64,000 nt of DNA, taken from assembly GCA_934725575.1 (NCBI GenBank), contig CAKVCK010000011.1, positions 52,069 to 116,068 on the forward strand. The letters are read 5' to 3'. Origin of the DNA: an uncultured Bacteroidales bacterium. Lineage in GTDB: Bacteria; Bacteroidota; Bacteroidia; Bacteroidales; UBA932. The stretch's first letter is position 1, and each line of letters starts with the position of its first letter. Made by a program: the position numbers and the translations under genes. Positions 38,027-46,270 of the stretch are shown in pieces. The notes under the pieces were generated by a model, which searched no databases, was not told the DNA's origin, and worked only from the letters and a program-made list of their open reading frames with translations.

Positions 38027-38461
38027 CCCCGTGCTGCCCCATCCCCCTGCTCCTCGCTCCGTCTCCGAGAGAACTTCAACATCCTCCCACTCTACACGTT
38101 CATGGCGGGCGACAACCATCTGGGCGATGCGCTCGCCTGGAACAATCTCGAACGGCTCGTTGGAAAGGTTCACAAGCGAGGTCTTCAGTTCCCCACGGTA
38201 ATCCGCATCCACGGTCCCAGGGCTGTTGATCACGGTGATGCCATGCTTCGTGGCGAGGCCGCTGCGGGGACGGACCTGCGCCTCATAGCCAACAGGAAGC
38301 TCAATGAATATTCCCGTAGGCACCAGAACCCTTTCCAATGGCTTCAGCACAATCGGTTCGGTGATGTTAGCCCTAAGGTCCATCCCGGCCGACGCCTCGG
38401 TGGCGTAAGCCGGGTCGGGCCATTGGCTTTTGTTTACTATCTTGACTTTCAATGCATTCAT
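38018..38461 (-). CDS. dut: dUTP diphosphatase
   Basis: 147 residues with the five trimeric dUTPase motifs: [40 protein letters not shown] and GAGGWGSTG. Hydrolyses dUTP to dUMP, preventing uracil in DNA and feeding dTMP synthesis. ATG 38461 (GAATATGAATGC) is used in place of the upstream alternative at 38491. Flanked on both sides by copies of an 80-bp repeat; uracil permease lies upstream in the same direction. Confidence 0.96.
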   Translation of the reverse strand: MNALKVKIVNKSQWPDPAYATEASAGMDLRANITEPIVLKPLERVLVPTGIFIELPVGYEAQVRPRSGLATKHGITVINSPGTVDADYRGELKTSLVNLSNEPFEIVPGERIAQMVVARHERVEWEDVEVLSETERGAGGWGSTGKK

Positions 38462-38495
38462 ATTCACAAAGATGATGACAAAAAGTCCCATGATT

Positions 38496-38575
38496 CGGAG
38501 CGAAGCGACCGAAGGGGTTTCGGGGAATCCTTTCCCCGTGCCCCTCCGGGGCTATCACGAAGTGACTGGGGGTTG
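38496..38575. repeat. 80-bp intergenic repeat, copy 2
   Basis: CGGAGCGAAGCGACCGAAGG and onward, with palindromes GGGGAATCCTTTCCCC and CCCCTCCGGGG, ending TGGGGGTT; see copy 1 at 37916. Confidence 0.85.
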
Positions 38576-38583
38576 AATGTCTT

Positions 38584-39795
38584 TTAAGAGTTGGCTTCTT
38601 CGGTCTCTTTCTTGTCAGGGATGATGAGGTTCAGGATAACTCCGACAACCGATGCGAGGCCGATGCCGGCGAGGGAGAACTTGCCGAAGCTGATGACCGC
38701 ACCACCGATACCGATGGTCAGGATGAGGGAAGCGATGATCAAGTTGCGAGTCTTGTTCATATCGATCTGAGCCTTCACGAGGTTGTTGATACCGACAGAA
38801 GCGATACTACCGAAAAGGAGGAGCATAATGCCGCCGAGAACGGCTGTCGGGATGGTCTGGATCGCCGCGCCGACCTTTCCTACAAGGGAAATCAGGATGG
38901 CGGAGATGGCCGCGATTCTCATACAGGCAGGGTCAGTCACCTTTGTGAGAGACACAGCGCCGGTGACCTCTGAATATGTTGTCACAGGAGCGCCGCCGAG
39001 GAACGCAGCAAGGGTGCAGGCGAGACCGTCACCCAACATCGTGCGGTGCAGGCCAGGATCCTTGACGAAATCCTTGCCGGCGATCTCGCTGATCGCATAG
39101 ACATCACCAACGTGCTCGATGATCGGAGCGATGGCGACAGGAGCCATAAACACGATGGCCTGCCAGGAGAGGCTCATCTTCGAGAAATGCGGAAGCTGGA
39201 ACCAAGGAGCGTTGGCAACTCCGGAGAAATCCATAGAGCTTCTGTAGAATATCACGGCCACGATGTAGCCGGCGAGGGCGCCGAACACAACCGGGATGAG
39301 CTTAATCATACCTTTACCCCAGCACGAACAGATGATCGCCACAAAGAGTGACACGAGAGCCAGAATCCAGTTCTTGCTGGCCATATCGACTCCCGTTCCG
39401 GCCAATGAAAGACCGATGAGGATGATGACCGGTCCGATCACGATCGGCGGGAAGAGCTTCTTGATGAAGTTGACTCCGAACAGCTTGACCAGAAAACTCA
39501 TCAGAATGTACACAAGGCCCACGGCGACAAGTCCGCAGAACATTCCAGACAATCCGTAGAGTTCGGTAGCCTTGATGATCGGAGCGATGAACGCGAAGCT
39601 GCTGCCGAGATAGATCGGAACCTTGCCTCCGGTGACAGCGTGGAAAAGAAGAGTGCCGAGACCGGCCGCGAGAAGAGCGATGGCTGGATCAAATCCGACC
39701 AGAAGTGGGACGAGGACCGTGGAACCGAAGGCCACGAACATAAACTGAACTCCGACGATGGATCGTTTCAGTGGGGATAAGGTTTGTTGTGACAT
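38584..39795 (-). CDS. Uracil/xanthine permease (NCS2 family)
   Basis: 403 residues, about 12-14 membrane segments. NCS2 features: [10 protein letters not shown] near TM3, and the signature region [14 protein letters not shown] followed by [20 protein letters not shown]. Closest in style to UraA-type uracil:proton symporters, which fits its neighbour dut, but xanthine specificity cannot be excluded. 10 bases after lptG in the same direction. Confidence 0.9.
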   Translation of the reverse strand: MSQQTLSPLKRSIVGVQFMFVAFGSTVLVPLLVGFDPAIALLAAGLGTLLFHAVTGGKVPIYLGSSFAFIAPIIKATELYGLSGMFCGLVAVGLVYILMSFLVKLFGVNFIKKLFPPIVIGPVIILIGLSLAGTGVDMASKNWILALVSLFVAIICSCWGKGMIKLIPVVFGALAGYIVAVIFYRSSMDFSGVANAPWFQLPHFSKMSLSWQAIVFMAPVAIAPIIEHVGDVYAISEIAGKDFVKDPGLHRTMLGDGLACTLAAFLGGAPVTTYSEVTGAVSLTKVTDPACMRIAAISAILISLVGKVGAAIQTIPTAVLGGIMLLLFGSIASVGINNLVKAQIDMNKTRNLIIASLILTIGIGGAVISFGKFSLAGIGLASVVGVILNLIIPDKKETEEANS

Positions 39796-39805
39796 AAATA
39801 TTAAG

Positions 39806-40897
39806 TTATTTAGAAGCTCGATTGTACAAGACGAAGGCTATTATGCCGAAAATCACGTTAGGAAGCCACAGGGCGACCACCGGAGGCAACGCCCCGGAAT
39901 AGACAAACATCTGGCTGAAACGCATAAATAGGATGTAGGTGAAACTGAGGCCGATACCGACCCCTATGTTCAGACCGATGCCGCCTCTGCGCTTTCTTGA
40001 GGAAAGGCTCACACCCATAAGGGTCAGGATGAAAGCCGAGAACGGCAGCGCGAAACGGTTGTGCTTCTCGATGAGCGCATACATAACATTGGCGTCCCCT
40101 CTCATCTTCTGTGTGGCGATCAACTCGTCAAGCTGCCCGGCCGGCAGAGTCTCGACGGTCTTCTTGTTGCGGTAGAAATCCGTGACGGTCAGGTTAAGAA
40201 CGGTGTCAAGCTCCGACCCGGTGGTCACACGGTCCTGAAGACCCTCGGTATATTCCCTTATAAAGTAATTCTTTAGTTTCCAGCCATTGAAAGTGCTGTC
40301 CCAAACCGCTTTCTCAGCTGAAATCTTCTTGACGAGCTTGTTGTCCTCTATGTCTTCCAAAGTGAAATCGTAGGCTGTGTTGTTCCAAGAGCTGAAAGAC
40401 TCGACCGAGACGAACTTGCCAGGGTTGATCTGGTAATGCACGTTATTGGACGACAATGAGTTTCGATGCTTGACGTATTTAAGCTCAAAATTGATTCGTT
40501 TGATGTTCGCCCTCGGAATAACCCAAAGGTTGAGCGAAAGGGAAAGCGTGGCGATCAGCAGGGCGGAGACCATATACGGCACCATCATCCTCTTGTAGCT
40601 CACGCCGCAGGACAGGATCGCGATGATCTCGCTGTTGGCAGCCATCCTGGAAGTGAAGAATATGACAGTGATGAACACGAACAGCGGGCTGAACATATTC
40701 ACGAAATACGGGACGAAGTTCACGTAATAGTCGAAGACGATGGCGTGCAGAGGCGCCTTGTTCTCGACGAAATGGTTGATCTTCTCGCTTATGTCGAAGA
40801 TGATGACGATTCCGATGATGAGAAGAAGGGCCATAAAGAAGGTCAGAATGAACTTCTTTATGATGTACCAGTCTATCTTCTTCAGTCCCACGTTCAT
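39806..40897 (-). CDS. LptF/LptG family LPS export permease
   Basis: 363 residues of the YjgP/YjgQ family: N-terminal DWYIIKKFILTFFMALLLII, three to four N-terminal helices, a periplasmic beta-jellyroll middle, and C-terminal helices around RRGGIGLNIGVGIGLSFTYI. Transmembrane subunit of the ABC system that extracts LPS from the inner membrane. LptG rather than LptF is suggested by the tgt-lptG pairing. 4 bases after tgt. Confidence 0.9.
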   Translation of the reverse strand: MNVGLKKIDWYIIKKFILTFFMALLLIIGIVIIFDISEKINHFVENKAPLHAIVFDYYVNFVPYFVNMFSPLFVFITVIFFTSRMAANSEIIAILSCGVSYKRMMVPYMVSALLIATLSLSLNLWVIPRANIKRINFELKYVKHRNSLSSNNVHYQINPGKFVSVESFSSWNNTAYDFTLEDIEDNKLVKKISAEKAVWDSTFNGWKLKNYFIREYTEGLQDRVTTGSELDTVLNLTVTDFYRNKKTVETLPAGQLDELIATQKMRGDANVMYALIEKHNRFALPFSAFILTLMGVSLSSRKRRGGIGLNIGVGIGLSFTYILFMRFSQMFVYSGALPPVVALWLPNVIFGIIAFVLYNRASK

Positions 40898-40901
40898 ATT
40901 C

Positions 40902-42047
40902 CTAAAGTCTTGAGCTTATTCTTTTTACGGTCACTTCCTTCCAAGAGGCGAAGTCCCCCGCCTCGATGTGCCTGCGCGCCTCACGGACAAGATCGAGGTA
41001 GAAGGCAAGATTGTGCTCGCTCGCTATCATCGCGGCGAACATCTCCTTCGCGATGAAAAGATGATGCAGGTATGCCCTTGAATATGTCCGGTCGACGAAC
41101 GACGCTCCATCCGGATCGATCGGCGAGAAATCCTCCGCCCACTTGGAATTGCGCATATTCATTATGCCGTTCCAGGTGAAGAGCATTCCGTTGCGGCCGT
41201 TGCGGGTAGGCATCACGCAGTCGAACATATCCACTCCCCTCGCGATTCCCTCAAGGATGTTGGCCGGTGTGCCGACTCCCATCAGGTAACGAGGCCTGTT
41301 GTCCGGCAGGAGCGGGCAGACGAGCTCCAACATCTCGTACATCTTCTCGGTAGGCTCACCTACCGCAAGTCCGCCGATCGCGAAACCGCCGACAGCCTCG
41401 CTGTCTCTAACGAGACTGACAGCGTGGTCAACCGCCCGTTTGCGCAGTTCCGGATAGACACAGCCCTGGATGATCGGGAACATCACCTGATTGTACCCGT
41501 ACAGAGGCTCGGTCTCACAGAAATGCTTGAAATAACGCTCAAGCCATCCCTGAGTCAGTTTCAGAGACTTGGCGGCGTACCTCTCGTCAGCGTCACCAGG
41601 GCAGCACTCATCGAGCGCCATCATTATGTCCGCACCGATAACCCTCTGGGTGTCAACGTTGTTCTCCGGAGTGAAAGTGTGTCTGGAACCGTCGATGTGA
41701 GACTGGAAACGGCAGCCTTCCTCTGTGATCTTACGGATTTTGGTCAGGGAGAATACCTGGAATCCGCCGCTGTCGGTGAGGATCGGCCTGTCCCAGTTCT
41801 CGAACTTGTGCAGTCCGCCGACCTTCCTCAAGATGTCGAGTCCAGGTCTCAGATAGAGATGATAGGTGTTGCCAAGGATGATCTCGGCCTTCACATCCTC
41901 CTTCAAGTCCCTGTGATAGACCCCTTTGACAGAGCCTACTGTCCCGACTGGCATAAATATCGGAGTCCTCACCTCACCATGATCGGTGGTGAAAACGCCT
42001 GTCCTTGCCCTTGAGCCGGGATCCTTCGCTATCTCTCTGAAAACCAT
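40902..42047 (-). CDS. tgt: tRNA-guanine transglycosylase
   Basis: 381 residues: GNTYHLYLRPG, DSGGFQVFSL with the catalytic Asp region, IGADIMMALDECCPG, GGLAVGE, DCVMPTRNGRNG. The usual zinc-ligand CxCxxC segment is not apparent: the region that should carry it reads GASFVDRTYSRAYLHHLF, so the zinc site may be degenerate. Exchanges G34 of GUN tRNAs for queuine or preQ1. Confidence 0.93.
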   Translation of the reverse strand: MVFREIAKDPGSRARTGVFTTDHGEVRTPIFMPVGTVGSVKGVYHRDLKEDVKAEIILGNTYHLYLRPGLDILRKVGGLHKFENWDRPILTDSGGFQVFSLTKIRKITEEGCRFQSHIDGSRHTFTPENNVDTQRVIGADIMMALDECCPGDADERYAAKSLKLTQGWLERYFKHFCETEPLYGYNQVMFPIIQGCVYPELRKRAVDHAVSLVRDSEAVGGFAIGGLAVGEPTEKMYEMLELVCPLLPDNRPRYLMGVGTPANILEGIARGVDMFDCVMPTRNGRNGMLFTWNGIMNMRNSKWAEDFSPIDPDGASFVDRTYSRAYLHHLFIAKEMFAAMIASEHNLAFYLDLVREARRHIEAGDFASWKEVTVKRISSRL

Positions 42048-42066
42048 TCTTCCAAAATTTAACCCT

Positions 42067-42074
42067 CAAAGATA
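42067..42074 (-). promoter_or_regulatory. -7 box of the tgt-lptG-permease operon
   Basis: Minus-strand TATCTTTG, 20 bases before the tgt ATG. Confidence 0.6.
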
Positions 42075-42096
42075 GTGATTTTTAGCCGAAAACTCG

Positions 42097-42104
42097 TACA
42101 TTTG
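42097..42104 (+). promoter_or_regulatory. -7 box of the nucleoside transporter
   Basis: TACATTTG, divergent from the tgt promoter with 22 bases between the two boxes. Confidence 0.55.
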
Positions 42105-42148
42105 TTTGTTTTGACCATACGCATAATAACAAAAAACACAATAACGTT

Positions 42149-43465
42149 ATGAGCAACAAGCACATCAGCCTCAGGCTGATCATTATGAACTTCCTCCAGT
42201 ACGCCATCTGGGGAGCGTACCTGACATCCATGGGTAGTTTTCTCGGCAAGGCCGGACTCGGTCCCCAGATCTGGCTTTTCTTCGCCACACAGGGATTCGT
42301 CTCCATATTTATGCCAGCCCTGATCGGCATCGTGGCCGACAGGTGGATCCCGGCGCAGAAGACACTGTCTCTCTGCCAACTCATCGCAGGTGTCTCTATG
42401 CTCGGCACCGGACTGTACGCGATGGGCAACGTCAACCTGACCGATGGAGCGTATCTGGTCGGTCCGGACTTCAATTTCAGCATCTTCTACATCCTCTACA
42501 CAATCAGCGTGGCGTTCTATATGCCGACAATCGCCCTTACCAACTCCGTGGCCTACGCCGGCCTTGAGGGAGCCGGCAAGGACACTGTCAAGGCGTTCCC
42601 GCCGATCCGTGTGTTCGGAACGGTCGGATTCATCTGCACGATGCTGCTGGTGAACTTTATGAAGGATCCTTCCGGAATCCAGTACCAGCACAGCTACTTC
42701 CAGTTCTTCACCTCCGGAGTCCTCAGCCTGATCCTCGGGTTCTATGCGCTGAGTCTCCCGAACGTGCCTGTCAAGAAGGCCAGCGGCAGCAGTTTCATGG
42801 AGGCCACCGGCCTCAAGGCATTCTCTCTGTTCAAGGACAGGCAGATGGCCGTGTTCTTCATATTCTCTATGCTCCTCGGCGCGTCTCTCCAGATCACCAA
42901 CGGCTACGCCAACTCGTTCATCTCATCCTTTGCCGGAAGTCCTGAATATGCCGACGCCTGGGGCGCGCGCAACGCCAACGCCCTGATCTCGCTCAGCCAG
43001 ATGTCCGAGACCCTTTGCATCCTCCTTATACCATTCTTTATGAAGAGGTTCGGAATCAAGAAGGTGATGCTCATCGCGATGTTCGCCTGGGTTCTCAGAT
43101 TCGGATTCTTCGGAATCGGCAACCCTGGCTCGGGAGTATGGCTGTTCATCCTTTCCTGCCTCGTTTACGGTGTGGCGTTCGACTTCTTCAACATATCCGG
43201 CTCCCTTTACGTCAACCGCAAGACCACAAAGGACATCCGCTCCAGCGCACAAGGACTGTTTATGCTTATGACAAACGGTCTCGGAGCCTCGATCGGAACC
43301 TGGGCCGCAGGCAAGGTCGTGAACCATTACGTTTACAACGCCGCCCAGCCTGACTGGGCCACAGCCTGGTACGTGTTCGCCGGTTACGCTCTTCTTGTAG
43401 GCATCCTGTTCATATTCCTGTTCAAGGATCCCGGCAAGGACGAGGAGTGCGCCGAAGAGGCCTAA
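42149..43465 (+). CDS. MFS nucleoside:proton symporter (NupG/XapB type)
   Basis: 438 residues, 12 membrane helices. N-terminus MNFLQYAIWGAYLTSMGSFL and loop IGIVADRWIPAQKTLSLCQL match the nucleoside:H+ symporter family; FPPIRVFGTVGFI is the conserved mid-region. Imports nucleosides across the inner membrane. No operon partner; ends in a 4-base convergent overlap with the next gene. Confidence 0.9.
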   Translation: MSNKHISLRLIIMNFLQYAIWGAYLTSMGSFLGKAGLGPQIWLFFATQGFVSIFMPALIGIVADRWIPAQKTLSLCQLIAGVSMLGTGLYAMGNVNLTDGAYLVGPDFNFSIFYILYTISVAFYMPTIALTNSVAYAGLEGAGKDTVKAFPPIRVFGTVGFICTMLLVNFMKDPSGIQYQHSYFQFFTSGVLSLILGFYALSLPNVPVKKASGSSFMEATGLKAFSLFKDRQMAVFFIFSMLLGASLQITNGYANSFISSFAGSPEYADAWGARNANALISLSQMSETLCILLIPFFMKRFGIKKVMLIAMFAWVLRFGFFGIGNPGSGVWLFILSCLVYGVAFDFFNISGSLYVNRKTTKDIRSSAQGLFMLMTNGLGASIGTWAAGKVVNHYVYNAAQPDWATAWYVFAGYALLVGILFIFLFKDPGKDEECAEEA

Positions 43466-43854
43466 GGTTTCTTCACCGACGGGCCTGTCTCGACCTTTGA
43501 GAGCCCGAACAAGCGGCTTTCCGACAAATAATATTTGATATCGTAGCAACGATATTCATTGTGATTCCTGACCTTGTGGTACGATGTGACACAGTCAAAC
43601 CTGTAGCCCATCTGAGCAAGGTCAGGAATATTCATTGATGTGACACCCTTCTCCAGCAGTGACATCAGAATCCCGTGGTTGCGGTCCAGCGCCCCGATGG
43701 TTCTCAGCCGCAGCCCCTTCAGATGGCCGCTGTTGACATAGTGGTACCTGCTTTTGCAAGTGACGCAGCAAAACTTCATATCGCTGCGCCCGTAAGGAAG
43801 AACATCCCCGCACTCCAGACATCTCCCCCTCTGCTCATCTTCCTTGTAAACCAT
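43462..43854 (-). CDS. Small zinc-ribbon-type hypothetical protein
   Basis: 130 residues from ATG 43854. N-terminal CLECGDVLPYGRSDMKFCCVTCKSRYHY has two CxxC pairs, a DUF2116-like zinc ribbon; the rest (LKGLRLRTIGALDRNHGIL..RFDCVTSYHKV) is basic and may bind nucleic acid. The frame extends to 44055 without stops but the extra residues are unlike a protein start. Function unknown. Confidence 0.7.
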   Translation of the reverse strand: MVYKEDEQRGRCLECGDVLPYGRSDMKFCCVTCKSRYHYVNSGHLKGLRLRTIGALDRNHGILMSLLEKGVTSMNIPDLAQMGYRFDCVTSYHKVRNHNEYRCYDIKYYLSESRLFGLSKVETGPSVKKP

Positions 43855-44218
43855 ATTACAAATCTTAACAAGACTGGCGATCCGAACCGGCGAGTCATTC
43901 ACCATCAACGGAAACAGCCATTCTACACCTCCTACAAATATGCGAGGCTTTTGCGAGAAAAGAAAGGGTAGATAAGAAACCTCATCAATATTTTTCTGTT
44001 TCTTATCATTTTGACGCCACACAATGATTTCTTTGGGGTGGCAAAATATTTCCACGCCGCCCCTAATAAAAATTTATCTACATAAAAAACACATCATTTT
44101 CACAGAATTAATTCTTTGGAATCGCGGCTCGGGAATGAATATGACTGTAATTTGATAATATTCAGAAAAATCTCTCCGTTAATTCTTTAAGGCCTGGGGC
44201 ACGTGCGATATGCCGCCG

Positions 44219-44226
44219 TAACTTTG
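44219..44226 (+). promoter_or_regulatory. -7 box of ssb
   Basis: TAACTTTG, 32 bases before the ATG; the upstream region 43855-44218 shows no other gene. Confidence 0.55.
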
Positions 44227-44257
44227 CGTCAGACAAAATTTCAAAACAACTTGAATT

Positions 44258-44608
44258 ATGGAACAGTTGAACAGATTGGAAATCCGAGGGAATGTCGGCA
44301 ATGTCAACATTCTCAAGGTCGGGGAGACGCGGGTGGCGCATTTCTCCGTAGCGACAAACTTCGCCTACAAAGGCAGGAACGGGGAGCCGGTCATCGAGAC
44401 GACTTGGCACAACGTCACAGCCTGGGAGGGTGTCAAGGGTATCTCTTCGTTGGATGTCATCCAGAAAGGCTTTCCCGTCTATGTGGTAGGCAGGCTTCGT
44501 TCCCAAAAGTACACATCGGGAGACGGCATAGAAAGGACAAGTCTGGAGGTGATCGCAAACTCTGTCGAAACCGTCGATGAGAACATCTCAGCCCAATATA
44601 TGAAGTAG
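44258..44608 (+). CDS. ssb: Short single-stranded DNA-binding protein
   Basis: 116 residues forming one OB fold: NRLEIRGNVGNVNILKVGETRVAHFSVATN (read as separate strands), TTWHNVTAW, FPVYVVGRLRSQKYTSGDG. It ends right after the fold and lacks the acidic DDxPF-like tail that recruits partner proteins, so it is an accessory SSB of the kind common in Bacteroidota rather than the main replication SSB. Cytosolic. Confidence 0.9.
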   Translation: MEQLNRLEIRGNVGNVNILKVGETRVAHFSVATNFAYKGRNGEPVIETTWHNVTAWEGVKGISSLDVIQKGFPVYVVGRLRSQKYTSGDGIERTSLEVIANSVETVDENISAQYMK

Positions 44609-44628
44609 GTTCATTAACTCTAAGCTTT

Positions 44629-44683
44629 CCCGATGACCGGATGTGGGGACGGAACGAAGGGAGGATGGTCATCGGGATTTTTG
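44629..44683 (+). terminator. Terminator of ssb
   Basis: CCCGATGACC (44629-44638) pairs with GGTCATCGGG (44667-44676), followed by ATTTTT. Confidence 0.75.
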
Positions 44684-44793
44684 CTTTACTTGAAATAGTG
44701 CTTCAAGTTGACATTTCGCGCACGATTACACTATCAAATAACGACTTATTACGTGTCAAATAAATTATTTTTTCAACAAATTGCAGAAAAATA

Positions 44794-44824
44794 TTTGGAG
44801 ATAACGAAATAATGTGTACCTTTG
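44794..44824 (+). promoter_or_regulatory. Promoter of the SRP RNA
   Basis: TTTG (44794-44797), 19-base spacer, TACCTTTG (44817-44824): same ideal geometry as the tRNA-Cys promoter. Confidence 0.75.
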
Positions 44825-44830
44825 CGTACA

Positions 44831-44962
44831 CTTTCTGTCTAGCAGGCAAAGGCTGATCGGACGCTTAAGCGGAATTCCTTGGATTCAAGGCCGCGAGGCA
44901 GCAGAAATGCCAGGTGCGAAGAACGCATCTCCATCAGAACTCCTTACCGCAAGCGGAAAGTT
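44831..44962 (+). ncRNA. ffs: Signal recognition particle RNA, small bacterial type
   Basis: The core CAAGGCCGCGAGGCAGCAG (44886-44904) aligns with the 4.5S RNA apical region CAGGUCCGGAAGGAAGCAG: a GNRA tetraloop (GCGA) closed by CC/GG and the asymmetric AGCAG side of the Ffh-binding loop. Flanking CTGAT..GGA and TCTCCATCAG extend the hairpin. A strong promoter precedes it and a short CTTACCGC/GCGGAAAG stem with a T run (44943-44969) ends it. No protein frame is plausible here. Partner of Ffh in targeting membrane proteins. Exact ends are estimates. Confidence 0.78.
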
Positions 44963-44991
44963 ATTTTTTATCACACAATTATGTAAGGATT

Positions 44992-45059
44992 GTGGCAGAA
45001 AAATAAAATCAGGAATTTTGGTTACGTGCAAAATTCCTGATTTTCCTTTTTTCTGCCAC
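44992..45059. repeat. Long inverted repeat between SRP RNA and rfbB
   Basis: Left arm GTGGCAGAAAAA..AATCAGGAATTTTG (44992-45020), loop GTTACGTG, right arm CAAAATTCCTGATT..TTTTTTCTGCCAC (45029-45059). About 27 paired bases with one internal loop. Flanked by A and T runs, so it can terminate both converging transcripts, but it is longer than usual for a terminator. Confidence 0.75.
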
Positions 45060-45078
45060 GCAACCCAAACAGTCGTCA

Positions 45079-45098
45079 CGTCGACAAGCTTAGAGACC
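45079..45098. repeat. Dispersed CTTCGACAGGCTC-type repeat, copy 7
   Basis: CGTCGACAAGCTTAGAGACC, a degenerate copy directly after rfbB. Confidence 0.5.
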
Positions 45099-45104
45099 GC
45101 TCAC

Positions 45105-46223
45105 CTACCGGTTCTTGTACATATCCTCATAGTACCGTCGATACTCCCCGCTGGTGACATTGTCAAGCCACGGGCCGTTGTCAAGATACCAGCGGACGGT
45201 CTTCTCGATCCCCTCCGCGAACTGAAGGCTCGGCTCCCAGCCAAGTTCATTCTTCAGCTTTGAGGAATCAATCGCATAGCGAAGATCGTGTCCCTTCCGG
45301 TCCGTGACATAGGTGATAAGATCATCATCCGAGCCTTCCGGCCGACCAAGCAGTCGGTCAACAGTACGGATAAGAACCTTGATCAGGTCAATGTTCTTCC
45401 ATTCATTGAATCCGCCGATATTATAGGTGTCAGCAGTCTTTCCCTTATGGAAGATCAGGTCTATCGCCCTGGCGTGATCCTCGACATACAGCCAGTCCCG
45501 GACATTCTCCCCCTTCCCATAGACAGGAAGCGGCCGACGCTGCCTGATGTTGTTGATGAACAAAGGTATCAACTTCTCCGGGAATTGGTATGGCCCGTAA
45601 TTGTTGGAACAGTTTGTGACTATGGTAGGCATCCCGTAAGTGTCGTGATAGGCTCTCACGAAATGGTCACTCGAAGCCTTGGACGCGGAATACGGACTAT
45701 GCGGCTGATACTTGCAGTCCTCCGTGAAGAACTTATCACCGAAAGGCCCTCCACCGCATTCATTGCCATCCGGATCACCTTCCGGCCTTGTCAGCTCCAA
45801 AGCTCCATAGACCTCGTCAGTAGAAATATGATAGAACCTCTTCCCTTCCCAACCTTGCGGCTCCCAAAACTCACGGGCAGCCTGAAGCAATGTCAAGGTG
45901 CCAAGGACATTTGTCTTTGCGAATATGAAAGGATCCGTTATCGAACGGTCCACGTGGCTTTCAGCGGCCAGATGGATGATTCCGTCAACTGAATATTCAG
46001 AGATGACTTTACGGATTGAGTCATAGTCACAGATGTCGGCCTTGACAAATGTGTAGTTCGACCGGCCTTCGATGTCCTTCAGGTTGGCAAGGTTGCCGGC
46101 GTACGTCAGTTTGTCAAGGTTGATGACGTGATATTCAGGATATTTATTGACAAACAGCCGTACTACGTGGCTGCCGATGAAGCCGGCGCCGCCGGTGATT
46201 AGGATTGAGCGGTCATATTTCAT
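45105..46223 (-). CDS. rfbB: dTDP-glucose 4,6-dehydratase
   Basis: 372 residues of the extended SDR family: ITGGAGFIGSHVVR (NAD), HLAAESHVDRSI, HISTDEVYG, YSASKASSDHFVRAY (YxxxK) and NCSNNYGPYQFPEKLIPL. Converts dTDP-glucose to dTDP-4-keto-6-deoxyglucose for rhamnose or related surface sugars. ATG 46223 matches the family start. Stands alone here, without rfbA/C/D in the window. Confidence 0.95.
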   Translation of the reverse strand: MKYDRSILITGGAGFIGSHVVRLFVNKYPEYHVINLDKLTYAGNLANLKDIEGRSNYTFVKADICDYDSIRKVISEYSVDGIIHLAAESHVDRSITDPFIFAKTNVLGTLTLLQAAREFWEPQGWEGKRFYHISTDEVYGALELTRPEGDPDGNECGGGPFGDKFFTEDCKYQPHSPYSASKASSDHFVRAYHDTYGMPTIVTNCSNNYGPYQFPEKLIPLFINNIRQRRPLPVYGKGENVRDWLYVEDHARAIDLIFHKGKTADTYNIGGFNEWKNIDLIKVLIRTVDRLLGRPEGSDDDLITYVTDRKGHDLRYAIDSSKLKNELGWEPSLQFAEGIEKTVRWYLDNGPWLDNVTSGEYRRYYEDMYKNR

Positions 46224-46244
46224 AATCCTGATATTTAGGGTCAC

Positions 46245-46264
46245 ATTGACAGGCTCAGTGACCG
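46245..46264. repeat. Dispersed CTTCGACAGGCTC-type repeat, copy 8
   Basis: ATTGACAGGCTCAGTGACCG in the 47-base spacer between pdxA and rfbB. Confidence 0.6.
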
Positions 46265-46270
46265 AGGAGA

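Noticed and set aside
43855..44055. N-terminal extension of the zinc-ribbon protein
   Set aside because: No stop, but no homology-like pattern; the zinc ribbon starts right after the ATG at 43854.
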